The notes below the pieces were generated by a model. The model was not told where the DNA came from. It made no database searches and saw nothing but the letters and a program-made list of their open reading frames with translations. DNA of 64,000 nt, from assembly GCA_963854835.1 (NCBI GenBank), contig OY978526.1, positions 93,138,140-93,202,139 on the forward strand. The letters run 5' to 3'. The position numbers were made by a program, and so were the translations under genes. Every line of letters begins with the position of its first letter. The first letter of the stretch is position 1. Shown one piece after another: positions 36,546 through 48,804 of the stretch. This DNA comes from Megamerina dolium. Its lineage: Eukaryota > Arthropoda > Insecta > Diptera > Megamerinidae.

Positions 36546-37264
36546 TATATTTGCTTACATATAGGCCTATACATATATACACACATATGTAGGTATATAT
36601 ATGGGCTTGTGCGCCATCATCAATTTATATGAACATATTGTATTTCGATGAATAATAGAAAAAGTGGGAATATCTCGAAAAAAAAATCTTTTTAAATATT
36701 AATTACATACAAGTCAATATACTCATATGTATTCAAGTATGCATGCATACAGCAAAGTATTCGTTAAAACGTACCTTGTCCGGCAATAGTCAATATTTAC
36801 TATATGGCAACCAATATAAATATATTGCATACACATTAGGGATGTTCATAAAAAAATTACTTTTACAATGGGATCAAAATTTATATGTAAATAAATTAGA
36901 TTTCCGAAACAAATTTTTTTCAGAAAGTGTTGTTCATTTAAAAACAAATTATGAGAATTTATCAGATTTTTTAGAGAAAAAATTATTCGGTAGTGAAATA
37001 GTAAAAAAATCAAAAACATAGTTTTGTATTACTTGATCTATCTAACTATATTGAAATCAAAAACTAATTATATTAATTTAAATTCTGTGCCTAAATATTG
37101 CCGAAGACATGTTCAGTACTTTGAAACTTATTTTTAATTTATTGTATATTTGAATTACCATCACTATAAGTTCCTATATCACCCACTCGAACAGAGGGCC
37201 CCAATAAAACATTTTTATCTGGTCCTATTTTCTGCCAACACTTTTAGTTCATTCCACGATTTTC
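36546..37264. other. no gene recognised
   Basis: The 92-codon frame at 36743-37021 shows no domain; AT-rich. Confidence 0.5.
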
Positions 37265-37540
37265 AAGATTTGTTCATTTCTTTTCGCAGCACTCTTCTCT
37301 GCGTCTTAGAGCGACCCTTATTACAGTAGCCTTGAGGAGTAAAATAAAGAATGTCTGTCCCAGGCACCCGCCATTTCCGCAATTTTATATAATTGGCTAT
37401 TGGTTCTATATTGCATTTTTTGTACAGGTCGGTATTACTAATAATCTTTGGCCACCATACCTTAAGAACACGTCTGAGACATCTATTAACAAATCTATGG
37501 ATTTTTTACCAGTAAGAGAATCAGTTACAACCTAGGCATA
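37265..37540 (-). pseudogene. RTE-like LINE C-terminal fragment (another family)
   Basis: Minus-strand reading with frame changes gives NRCLRRVLKVWWPKIISN, then LRKWRVPGTDIL (normally RKWRWIGH), PQGYCNKGRSKT and RRVLRKEMNK. The order is the same as in RTE-B (INRCLR...FWPN...RKWRW...WNPQG..GRPK..W) but the wording is distant. Confidence 0.6.
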
Positions 37541-38719
37541 GTTGAGAGTATGCAGCTGTTATTTTGATAATTCTAATCAGAATATCTAGGACCCTGTAAG
37601 TCTTCTCACAGATTGTTAATTAATGCTCAGCAAACACATTCCACCTACATTCATAAAGATCCATTACTTCAATGTGGAGTCATCTTAGTTCCTTCACCGC
37701 GGGGATGATGTAGTGTGCTGCATTGATATAACGTTCTAAAATTCCCATTGTTAAATGTGGTGTGTATTTTAAACGATGATTAATTACGATGACTATTAAG
37801 ATGGCTTTTTGAGTTTTCTGTTATAAATGAATTCTAAAGTCGTCTAAAACCGATGTACAGGTGGCCGAAACATTACTTTTATTCTTTGGAGATTTTTCAA
37901 TCTGGACTTTCTCATCGATTATATACACAATATAGGTGCTCAGTAGGATCTATCGTCCTTCAATGACTATGGAATGTGTGTGGATACTTCAATATAAGTC
38001 TACCTACTCATGTAAACGTTAGCTGTAACATCATATACTTAGATATTTACCAGGATTGGTCATTGAACCTTTCCAAACACTCGCAATGTCACTAAAAAGA
38101 CCTTAGGCACTCAATATTTATGGGCAATTCGGTGGCAATTTTTAAAATAAAATATTTTCCCATATAAAATATTTTCGTGCATTTTTATGAGAACCTCAAA
38201 ATATATTCAGTCGAATACCGAAATATCGCAGAATAAACTTTTTGTTTTTTTCTTCAAGTCAATATTCAATATTCAATATTCTATTTGGACATCACTAATA
38301 CAAACATCTGATTGTGTATGTATAAACATACTCACCTTAAAAATGAAAATGTTGCGTGCCAAAAACATGTAAATGCTTGTAAATACCAAAAAAGGAATTC
38401 TTTTGACGGTCAAACATGACCTTTGCTATTTTGACGTAATGTGGATATATTTAGTATTAAATGCTTTCCAGAAATGTATCTACTCAGTGGGGAAAATATC
38501 AGTAGTGGTGAGAGAAGATTTAAGCAAACTTTTCTATGAAATAATTTTAATCCTTCAATGAATTGTACATAATATTGCAATGCCAAAAGTACCAAAATGC
38601 ATATTGGAATATATTTTCTTTATTTGAATTACAATTAATGCAGAATTACAGAATTTGTACTTCTCATAAAAAAAAATATTATTTACAAGCATAACAAAAA
38701 AAAACAAATATATCAGGTA
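37541..38719. other. no gene recognised
   Basis: Some of 37541-37800 may be decayed LINE sequence upstream of the fragment, but I cannot trace a motif. The rest is AT-rich. Confidence 0.45.
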
Positions 38720-38721
38720 TA

Positions 38722-39874
38722 GTAAAAAGAAATCCATTATTTTTTCAATAGATGACTTTAGTCATCTGTATCTGGCGTTATATAAGTGCAATCGGGTTAA
38801 GCTAGATGACGGTAGAAAGATAGAATTTCATACTAAATCAACTATTCAGGCAGTTTTGTGATTGCTCGACTCAGTATTGCTTGAGCACGTGTCAAAGATG
38901 GACACCAGTAAAGAGAAAATAGGCCATATTTGACAGTTTTTCTTCGATAAAGGCGAAAACTCAAGCCAGACGGATCAAAATGTGAATAGTGCTTATGATC
39001 CTGATACTGTAACAGCCAATCATGTGCAATTTTGGTTTCCTTGATTACGTTCCGGTAATTTTGGTATCAAAGATGCAAGGCCAATTGTCGAACGACCATC
39101 ATGTAAGCACTGTTACTATTGCCCAGGAGCTAAACATAGCACAAACAACCATTTGGAACCATTTAAATAAGTCTGGATACAAAAAGAAGCTCGATGTATG
39201 GGTGCCACACGAGTAAACGCAAAAAAACCTCATGGACCGAATTTCCATTTGCGAATCGCTGCTGCGAATAGCAACAAAATTGATCAATTTCTGAAGCAGA
39301 TGGTTACTGGTGACATCGTCAACCGAAAACGGTCGTGGTCGAATCGCGGTGAGCCGGCGCAAACGGTTGCCAATCCAGGATTGACGGGCAGGAAGGTTTT
39401 GTTATGTGTTTGATGGGATTGGCAGGGAATCATCTACTATAAGCAGCTCCCCTACACTCAAACTCTTAATTCGGACCTGTACTGTCAACAATTGGATCGT
39501 CTGAAGGAAGCAATCGCCCAGAAACGGCCAGCTTTGGCCAATTGGAGAGGAATTGTATTCCATCACGACAACGCCAGGTCACACACATCGATAGTGGCTC
39601 GCAAGAAGCTCCGAGAGCTTGGTTGGGAGGTTCTTATGCATAGTCCGGACCTGGCACTAAGTGATTTTTACCTGTTCCTGCTTGTGAAATTCGATTGTCC
39701 CAGTTTCTTTGCCAATAGGGACGAGGGTTTCTATGAGAGTGGCATTATGAAATTACCTTCAAAATGGCAACAAGTTATCGAACAAAACGGTGCATATTTG
39801 ACCTAAATTGTATCATTCTAACTATGCTAAATAAAACCTTCAATTTAATGCAATAATAATGGATTTCTTTTTAC
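38722..39874 (+). mobile_element. mellifera-type mariner, copy 2
   Basis: Ends GTAAAAAGAAATCCATTA (38722) and ATGGATTTCTTTTTAC (to 39874), flanked by TA at 38720-38721 and 39875-39876. Length 1153 bp. Confidence 0.93.
38898..39806 (+). pseudogene. mariner transposase (DD34D), inactivated copy 2
   Basis: This copy keeps the start (MDTSKEKIGHI), followed at once by a TGA. Later frame changes affect the HTH region, where a deletion removes part of the block before NIAQTTIWNHLNKSGYKKK. WVPHE ends in a stop. The first catalytic block is damaged: TGDIVNRKRS shows a deletion removing EKW. The second block is HHDNARSH, and the third survives as LALSDFYLF after loss of a PPYSP-type block. The end GAYLT-stop is preserved at 39806. 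Confidence 0.88.
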
Positions 39875-39876
39875 TA

Positions 39877-40620
39877 GACTTCATATTTCAAAATATCATC
39901 ACAAAAAACATATTTATATTGATTCCGAGTCCATTCCAACAAAAATTAATAATAACAATAACAAATAATAAAAAAAAAATATCCATTTAAAATCACTTGA
40001 CCCTATTTTATACGCATATATATATATTTTATAGGTGTACATATGAGAAAATGGTTTGAAAAACAAGTGACAACTACAAATGTACCTAATAATAAACATG
40101 AGCAATGAGCATTGGCTTGGTGTTAATGCGCGAATTTATGCTTGATTTTACTAATCCACTATGTTGTATATATATTTCGTACCGAATTACAAAACATTGG
40201 TTAATTAGCAAAAAGCAAAATAACAAAAAAAAAGGAATGAAAAACCAACAAACAACTAAAAAATATTTATACCTTTTATTATTATCTTTGACATGTGCTC
40301 GTAATTAAACGCCTTTTGCTTGAACATGAAAACAACACATACTCGTAAGAACCCAAGAAAATAAATAAATACAAACAAACAAACAAACAAACAACAATTA
40401 CCAGAAAATATTGTAGTAAGTTCGTGAAGAAGCAATTATAAGGTATATATTTACAATACGTATACAATTGCAAATAAATACAGGTTACATACAAGAATTA
40501 GGCTGCCTCTACCAAATGGCATTGACAGAACAAATTCATTCATCTCCCCTATCGTATTTGCCACGTTTTTTGGCATAAATTATTATTTGATTTGTTTGTA
40601 AATTTGCAAAAATACTTAGT

Positions 40621-40659
<39 letters not shown>

Positions 40660-40736
40660 ATTATTATGATAATATCCTTAAGCTTTGTTAATATTCGTAC
40701 ATAAATTTTACGCACCATATACAAGTACACAACAGT

Positions 40737-40767
<31 letters not shown>

Positions 40768-41332
40768 ACACAATTTCTTTTGATTCCTCAACCAACAAAG
40801 CACACAAGCAGGGCGAATAACAATCGTCATAAGAATAAACGATATATAAACCCACCAACCCAAACAACAACAACAACAATAATAATATGAGCATTAAAGT
40901 AGTTTTATTATATTTTATGAAAATGTTTCTCGTTTATGATTTTAAGTACGATTGCGTATATATACGCATTCAAATAAGAATACCATAATTCCTGTCTTTA
41001 GGTAGAGAAGAAGGTATTTTATTTAAATTTTTTTTTTTTATTTAGTTGTTGTTTTGAATTTATGATAAAAGATTGTAATATCATTGAATTTATATTATAT
41101 TATTTATATTATGAATGTATGTATGTAGTATTAAACATATGTACAACTATGTTTGCATATTCTATCTCAATAATTTCAAAAGCAATCTCTTCAAACTTAG
41201 TGTTATTGGTGCGCACAAAAGCAACTGATTTAGAGATTCTACATTGAGAATAATTTACTTGTCCCATTTAATATATGCTAGTTTCATTCTATAAATATAT
41301 TTGGTAGCACAACTCTATTCGACCGATTTCTT
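39877..41332. other. no gene recognised; microsatellites
   Basis: Contains (TTG)n at about 40627-40661, (CA)n at about 40737-40760 and poly-T runs. No coding homology. Confidence 0.6.
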
Positions 41333-41850
41333 TTTTTTGCAGGTTTCAAGCATTTTTTATAACAATATGAATTTATACATTATTGAATATATTGTCCATC
41401 ATTAATACTGCTTTTTCCCATATTTCTGATAATTTTCGGATACCATCTCAAACAAACGATGCGTCTTTTGATGTGAGCCCCAAATCGACCCAATATTTGA
41501 CTTCTTCGAAAGAATTGCTGCTCAATCAGGCCATGAGCCATTGATCAGAGCAGGAGACACGATGTCTGGAGAATAAAACGGGTTGGGTAGGACCTCCCAT
41601 TTCAGCGTTTGCAAGTATGTTTTTTTGACTTGTCCCGGAACATGAGGTCGAACGTTCTCATGCTGCAAAATTACTTTGGCTTGTCTTTCACCAATTTGCC
41701 GTCATTTTTTTGGCAGTGCTTGACTCAGACGCATCATTTGCTGTACGTTGCGATCCCCGATAATAGTTTCGTTCGTTGGTTGGAGCAGCACATAATACAC
41801 CACACCAAGTTGACCCCACCAGATACACAGCATTACCTTCGAACCATGAA

Positions 41851-42210
41851 CCTCCACAGCGGCCATCGAGGGTCATGCTAATAACATTGCGAACAACAGC
41901 TCCCTAGATACGCTCGAGCCATTTTGGCGCAGCTAAGATCTGAATGGAGCGTCTATCCGAACTGCTACATTCACCGGCTTGCTGATACAATTCCAAACCG
42001 ATGCTCGCGGTGACAACAGAGCCCGCAAGACACCCTTCATCTTTTCGCCTGTCCCAGTAGGTCTACCAGTTTGGCCTCCTCTGCACTGTGGACGTACCCC
42101 CTGGAGTCTGCCGTCTTCCTGGGGCTGGTCGATGTGAACAACAACAACAACTCAAGCTGACTTACATACATATTCGTAATGTTGAAATCGTTTTCTGTTA
42201 CAACAACAAC
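41851..42210 (+). mobile_element. 360-bp (AAC)n-tailed retroelement inserted in mariner M3
   Basis: AACCATGAA flanks it at 41842-41850 and 42211-42219. Removing it rejoins the mariner codons NIHG/VHGSKVML. The right end is (CAA)n (42201-42213), and a second (AAC)n run sits at 42138-42152. I recognise no protein; it may be a SINE-like or a LINE 3' UTR fragment. Confidence 0.8.
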
Positions 42211-42311
42211 AACCATGAATATTGGATTTAAGAGTTGACGTTGATGGTTGGGCTGGGTTTAACACATGATCTTTTGCACTTGAGATTATCATAATGGACC
42301 CATTTTTCAAT

Positions 42312-42667
42312 AAAAATAAAAATATGTGGCACATAAAGCCCCAAAGGGCTCATTGGCCGAGCTTCTCTTCCATTACTGTTGTGCGTCTTAAATTGGTACA
42401 GTATTAGAAGGAACCTACTTATTTTAGCCGGTTCCGAACGGCAGAACATTGTGACATCACTTTTTCTGAGCTTTTCACAGAGTTCTTTCAGAAGCTCTTT
42501 CATGGCAAGTTGTTACTGTCGGAAGAATTGCCAATTGCTTTCCGACAGGTGGGTACCGTTCGAAAGAAAAATCTTATCGATATTAAATTTGTTATGCAAT
42601 AGCCGGGGATTGAACCAAGACCTACAGATCAGAAGACGAACACACTAACCACTGAGCTACGGCACCC
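42312..42667 (-). mobile_element. full-length tRNA-derived SINE inserted in mariner M3
   Basis: The tRNA-like head is at the right. On the minus strand it shows the A box TAGCTCAGTGG (42649-42659) and B box GGTTCAATCCC (42606-42616), spaced as in a tRNA-type Pol III promoter. The body runs left to an A/T-rich tail. The flanks ATTGAAAAATGGGT (minus, 42311-42298) and ATTGAAAGTGGGT (42676-42664) are a slightly diverged target-site duplication made from the transposase DEKW codons. Confidence 0.9.
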
Positions 42668-43090
42668 ACTTTCAATATCAGTCACAAAACGAGGAAAAAA
42701 ACTTAATTTTTTGCCTCTCCGGCAGCAGTTGGCATGTGAAAAATCAAATTTCAATATCCCTTGTCTTCAATTCATATGGCATCCAATATCCTTGGTTTTG
42801 AATCATTCCCAAGGCTTTTAAACGTCTTGAAGTGGCTTGTTGAGTGACTCCCAACGATTCTGCATGTTGTTCTTGTATTTGACATGAGTCTTCACTCAGT
42901 CAAACCTCGAATTCTTCATTTTCAAACTATTTTTGGGCTGACCAAGTCGAGGTTTGTCATCAACACTAATTCACCACCTTCAAATATTCACCATAAACTT
43001 CCAGAAGCAATTTATTGATTTCAGTTGCACTTTTCTTCCACTTAAAAAAGCAAATTAACAAATTATCTTTATTTAACACAAGTTCGGACA

Positions 43091-46000
43091 TTTTCGATGC
43101 AACATTGATATTGACAAATTGTCAATAAAATTATTATGCAGTTACAATTTGAATAAAATGTAGTCCAAAAGTTAGTGTGTTGTGTGGGTAATGTTGACTC
43201 CAAAAAAAAAAAAAAAAACAATGAAAAACATCGGTGACTCATCGAGTGCTGGCACAATTCGCGTTTATTTACGACCTTATGGAACACATATGGTATTTTG
43301 CTATGTAGTCAAATAAAAATATAATTATTGGTTCGAAATTTGCCGTGTCCATTATTTGTGATGAAATGTATGATGAAATGTATGATGTTGCATGATCAGC
43401 CATACGCATGATGCTTCGATGGTGTATGCAATTTTTATGTATTTTTTATTTTTGTGAAGCCTTACAGTGAGCATAATTAGTTGTAAGGGATTTCTGTCAT
43501 TTCAATGTCTGCTTTCCACTGTGAGCCCTGTGGTCTTACATCCATATCAAACGAATAAAACATATTTGAATGTATTTCTCTAATTGAATGAATGTGGCAA
43601 ATAAAATAGAGATTATAATCTACTTAAATAAATAATAATAAAAATAAACAATAGTAGTTGTAACATTTTTTTTTTTTTGAAATTCGATGCAACAAAAGCA
43701 TAATTTTATGTACGTCCTTTGGGTGTCCTTTTCTGTCAACAAAGAATATGTCATTTCACAAATTAAAATATTTTCTTATTTTCAATGTTGACATACTTCT
43801 TAAGATGACAATTGACTTTGTTTTTTTTTTTTTTTTTCTTTTTATAAATTATAACAATTGAGGAAAGAAGATAATACAAAATTTGAAATGCACATAAAAA
43901 TACTTTTTTTATATATTTTTGGGGAGATTGTTGTTGTTCTTCATTTTCAATATGTAAGTATGATAATAAAGCAATTTAAGTAAATATGAATATAATAAGC
44001 AGACGTAGGCAAAACATAAAATTTTGTATACATACTATTGGGAATAATATATGTCATTAAGTTGTGGTGGGTAAGCGCTTTGATAATTTGACGCTCAATT
44101 TACTCACACTCCAGAAGCACATTCGCATTCATTAATTATATATAAAAGAAAGTAGTAAAAAATAAACTTCAACATTCTCCCTTTCTCTTCACGCGGTTTG
44201 ATTATGCTGGTACTCGTACAAGAAAGCATAATTCCATACAACTCATACGCCCGGTAGAACATTTACATAAATACGTACATACAGCGAAAGAAACATGTGG
44301 AAACACTAAAGAAGTTATGCAGCAGCTTCTGTTTTACATTTTTATGAATTTTCATATAAAAATTGCGCCCCGCACACACACACACACACACACATACACA
44401 CATACACGTATATAAAATGTCACATTGAATGATTGAAAGAATGCGGCAGTAGCAACGGCTCTACAGATATCTTATTTTTTTACGTTGAAATTACTCGTAT
44501 TATTATTAGAGAAATTTGTATAGAGAAAAAAAATTGTTATTTTATTTTAATAGCTCACTTTGTTTGTGTATATTTTTTGGCTGTTGTTTTAATGTCATAA
44601 TTTTTAATGCCTTTTACCTGTGCGCTAATGCAGCAACGCAACATATTTGATTAATTTGCTTCAAATAAACATCTGTACATACGTACGTACGTACTTACCT
44701 AAAAGCATTAGCAGCAAGAATAGCAATTGTGTGCTGAATAATAAACAGCAACAACTTAAATAATCCATCAACATTATGGACTTGTTTTTCTTCGTTTTTT
44801 TGTGTGTATCACTTTTTTTCCAGTATAATTTTTTTTTTTTAAATTTATCGTCTTAATCGTTTTCCAAGTGGAAATCTGAAAGAGAAATATTCAAAAAATA
44901 AATATATAGTCTGCATTTCATTACAAGTAGATTAAGAATGAATGTTTAAGAATTAAGAGTATGCCTTAAAATTTAAAAAAATTTTAAGATTTCACATGAA
45001 AAAATCTTATTTAAATTTTCAACTTTGTTTAACTTAATTATAAGCAACAAAAAAAAATATAAAAGACAAAAAAATACAGACAATAACAAGAGTTCTCTAT
45101 CTAATTTACATTGATGACCTTCCAACGAATGAATGAGTGAACGTGTTCATACTACTAATAAACATGGTGTATATGGTGAAACACTAATGTATATGTATTG
45201 TAAAAATATTGCAACCATACAAGATGGCATCTCATATTATATGTATTATATAGAAGTACATGGTAGTAGCAGTGACAAGGAGAATGATGATGATGATGAT
45301 TATGATGATGATGCTGATGACCTACTTTCCATAGGCATATTCTTTAACTATTCATAAAATTGAGATATTTCAGCATCCCTTTCCTCACTACTATTTTCTC
45401 AACCTTCCTGCTCACTTGCAAAATTGCACTTGACTTGTATTTATTCCCTTATCCACTATGCTGCTACTCAATTGAAACTATGTTGGTATTATATTTTCAA
45501 TTTCAATTCATACATTAAGTAGTAACTGCTTCTGAAGTGCTTTGTTTAATATTTTTATTTTTTTTTTATTTTTTTTGGTTTGTCATTCTAACAATAACAA
45601 TTTTCTCATTTTCCCTTTCATTGCATTGTTTCAGTTTATGTAAATATTTCCCATGTGTAGTAATCACTTTTTAATACTGCGACTATAAACAGTTCAAAAA
45701 ATTAATAAGAATAATTATTTATTATTTTTTTATTTAAGGGTAATCATAGATAAAAAATCTTTGATATCGCTTTTATTCTTCTTTTGATTATTTGACTAGT
45801 ATGACGTTTAATTAAGAATTATAAATAAATTGTTTTTTTTTTTTTGTTTTTGTTGCAACAAATTATTGAATTTTACAGAAGAGCATAATTTTTAAGCTTC
45901 TGTTGATTGATAGCTTTGGTATAAACACAACAATTAATTAATATTTAAAGTAACCATTCTGACATTCACAGTTATGGAAAAAAATAAACAAGCATTTTGA

Positions 46001-46526
46001 AAAACTATTTTCCAAAATTTTGAGAGTATATTTGAAATTTCTAGTATACAGTTTTTATTGCTTAAAACATTTTCTGATATTCTCTGATGCTGAATAATGT
46101 GATTTGAAAACAGCTTATTCATCATGAATTGCTTCATACGATCTAAAATCTACTTAAGAAATACCAATCAAACATCGTGTATACAATTTTTGTTTTAATT
46201 GAACACTTTTGATAATTCATTAGTGGTCAAACCTCTTTACACATACATTTGTATATTCTTCGTGTTGAATGAAGATAATATTGTACCTACATATATGCTA
46301 TATTGCCAAAAATTCTATGTAAGCTATGTTGCCTTTCTTATAAATATATTTATAATTACAATATTATTTATTATTTTTTTGCACCATTTTCATCATCCCC
46401 TCTTATCTACCGGTATTTATTACCATTTGTAATCCAATTTTTTCAATATAACATTTATTAGCGTGTTATTTTGGTTGGTATGACATTCATTTACATTTCA
46501 TAGCATAGCATGCACGTATGTATGCA
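43091..46526. other. no gene recognised
   Basis: AT-rich DNA with (CA)n near 44372-44395, a (GAT)n run near 45286-45318 inside a 74-codon acidic frame, and poly-T runs. The 5' end of mariner M3 probably extends slightly into the left part, but I could not place its terminal repeat. Confidence 0.55.
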
Positions 46527-47188
46527 CAGGGTGATTTTTTAGCAAAATTCCTTTTCCACTTTTAATCGGAAAATTGTGTTCAGCGACAAAGCTCATTTCT
46601 GGTTAAACGGATACGTGAACAATCAAAATTGGTGTGAAGGGCAGCGAGAAGCATTGCAATAACTGCCAATGCATCCCGAAAAATGCACCGTTTGGTGTGG
46701 ATTATGGGCCGGTGGCATTATTGGACCGTACTTTTTCAAAGACTTCGAAGGCACAGGAACGTTACTGTGAATGATGAGCGCTACCGTGCGATGATTACAA
46801 ACTTTTTTTTTTTACCAAAATGGAAGAGCTGGACTTGACATTATTATACTGACATGTGGCTTCAACAAGACGGTGAGAGGCGAGTTCGGTAAACAGTTTA
46901 TTTCACATTTGCGACCGGACAATTAGCCGCCTAGATCGTGCGATTAACGCCTTTAGACTATTTTTTGTGGGACTATGTTAAGGCTCATGTCTATAGCGAC
47001 ATGGAGAGCAAGAGTATGCCTATTTGAGGCGCAGCCGCGATCATCATTTACATGAAATTATATTTAAACGTTGAATTATATAGATCATTCTATCGATTCA
47101 AATAAAGATTTCATACATTTCTCTAAATTTTATGTGTTTTTTTTTTTTTTTGTCAATCAAATCCAAAGGCTCTTAAAAAATCACCCTG
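46527..47188 (+). mobile_element. degenerate DD41D-like mariner with CAGGGTGATTTTTT ends
   Basis: The left end CAGGGTGATTTTTT (46527-46540) and its reverse complement (to 47188) are the terminal repeats; TA follows on the right and a mutated CA precedes on the left. The interior jumps straight to the first catalytic block (FSDKAHFWLNGYVNNQNW) and continues PEKCTVWCGLWAGGIIGPYFF, VNDERYRAMIT and MWLQQDG (second aspartate). The third block survives as TPLDYFLWDYVKAHVYSD read across frames, then HLHEIIFKR-stop. Similar to the rosa-type element at 14937 in protein but with different ends. Confidence 0.82.
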
Positions 47189-47190
47189 TA

Positions 47191-47546
47191 TATTGTACAT
47201 CACAGCTCTCTTTTATAAGCTTAGCGTATAGCAACAAGTAAATAATACAAATAATAAAAATATCTTCCAAAAAATTGTACATTTGCATCATGTTGGCGAT
47301 GTTTTGTTCTAGTTTTTTCCTTTCGCTACTGCTACTTTTCATTATGTGCTCTGGTAGAGCAATTGAAATGTTTTCAATAGGTGGTTGTGAAACGAATATA
47401 CAATTTTAGAATTTTTTTTTTTTTTCGCCAATGTTATTCAAATCAAACAGAGGGAAAAAATCTATTTACTCGTACATATGTGTGAGTACATAAATAAACT
47501 AATATTTGTATGTAGCAACATACGAGTATTTAAAAATCTCCTTACA
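47191..47546. other. no gene recognised
   Basis: AT-rich spacer with poly-T near 47411-47425. Confidence 0.6.
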
Positions 47547-48804
47547 GTCGGCTGGGGCCGACCAAACTATACCCTGCATATGTAGATTTATATATAAAAA
47601 GTTTACTCGAATATCCAACTTTTCTTTTATTTCCACTTTTCGAGAAACAATTTTTGCATATACTACTAATTTACACCCGAAATATGGTTGACTTTGACGA
47701 AGTAAAAGGATTTTAAGATAATTCCGAGGCTTAGTAAGGGAGCTATATAAAAAGTGGGCGTGGCTTACCACTTTCTAGTAAATCCAATTAATTTTTCAAT
47801 GTTAATCCACACCTTAAATTTGGTGTCCTACGTTGAATAGTTTCTAAGTTATGGTGGTTAACATTTTTGTTTAATTTCCTCAACTTTGTATGGGAGCCCC
47901 AATAAGAAGTGGGCGTGGTACGCTGATTTTTCGCCAAATTATTTCCGACTACGATATTAATTTAAGTGTCAATTATGGTTATTCTAGACAGAAGATTGCC
48001 GAAGTTACAGCTGTTTCAATTTAAAATTTGTATGGGGGCTACGATAAACACTGGGCGTGGTGCGCCCATTTTCTGTGAGCCTAGTTGCTCGTACAATACT
48101 AATCAACACCTTAAATCTCGTTATTCTACGCTGAATAGTTTGCATGTTATAACCGGTAACATTTTTTTTAATTTCCGCAACTTTGTATGGGAGACGCAAA
48201 AAGGAGTGGGCGTGGCACATTGATTTTCTGCCACATTATTTCTGACTGCCGTGTTAATCTAAGTGTCAATTATGGTTATTCTAGACAGAAGATTGTAGAA
48301 GTTACAGCAGTTTCAATTTAAAAGAAGTACAGACACTTTGTATGGGAGCTACGCTAGAAAGTAGGCGTGGCTCACCCACTTTTGGCGAGGTTATATAGTA
48401 GTATAATGTAACTCTATGAGCGAAATATTGTTGTTCCAAGTGGTATATTATGTGAGTTATAGCAAGTTAAAGATTTTGAAAATTTCGAGGTTAGTCGCTT
48501 TGAATGCTTGGTGTGGGCGTGGTTATTGACCGATCATGCCCAATATCAATCCCCTCCGTACCCTTGGATCGTAGATTACTTATGCCAAATTTCATCGAAA
48601 TAGCTCAATATTTACTCAAGTTATCGTGCGAACCAGCCAGGTGACAGACAGACGGACGGACGGACGGACATCGTTAAATCGAAAATTTAATCGACGCTGA
48701 TCACGAATATATATCTATGTCTATATCTCCGGAGATTCCTTCAAGTGGACACAAACATCTGACCGAAATGAATATACCATGCATATTGCATTATGCAGGG
48801 TATA
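47547..48804. repeat. non-coding dispersed repeat with ~150-bp internal units in a dimeric pattern
   Basis: The motif GGGCGTGG (one copy AGGCGTGG) recurs at 47756, 47911, 48053, 48208, 48363 and 48515, each usually preceded by TTGTATGGGAGC-like sequence. Units 1 and 3 resemble each other, as do units 2 and 4, giving a ~300-bp dimer. A GACGGACG run lies near 48648-48670. TATACCCTGCA (47568-47578) and TGCAGGGTATA (48794-48804) form inverted ends, and GTCGGC/GCCGAC make a hairpin at 47547-47562. From memory, similar non-coding repeats with GTCGG..CCGAC, ATACCC and GACGGAC runs are common in Drosophila; I cannot name the family. Confidence 0.75.

Larger units (their letters stand above)
41333..43090 (-). 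pseudogene. third mariner type (M3), split by two insertions
   Basis: The start MSELVLNK at 43090 is followed by an HTH region (CFFKWKKSATEINKLL, AESLGVTQQATSRRLKALG), the linker WMPYELK and QLLPERQKIKF. A SINE then interrupts exactly at the DEKW motif. The frame resumes WVHYDNLKCKRS...STLKSNIHG and is cut by a 360-bp element. It resumes again at VHGSKVMLCIWWG, QLGVVYY, LQHENVRPH (second aspartate now E) and LKWEVLPNPFYSPD. The 3' region down to 41333 matches the tail of the fragment at 55626-55938. It resembles mauritiana/vertumnana-like mariners; the subfamily is not certain. Confidence 0.82.

Noticed and set aside
36743..37021. 92-codon frame as a host exon
   Set aside because: No recognisable domain, AT-rich lysine/asparagine-biased composition.
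45133..45357. 74-codon frame with an acidic (D)n stretch
   Set aside because: The acidic run is a (GAT)n microsatellite, and the rest shows no domain.
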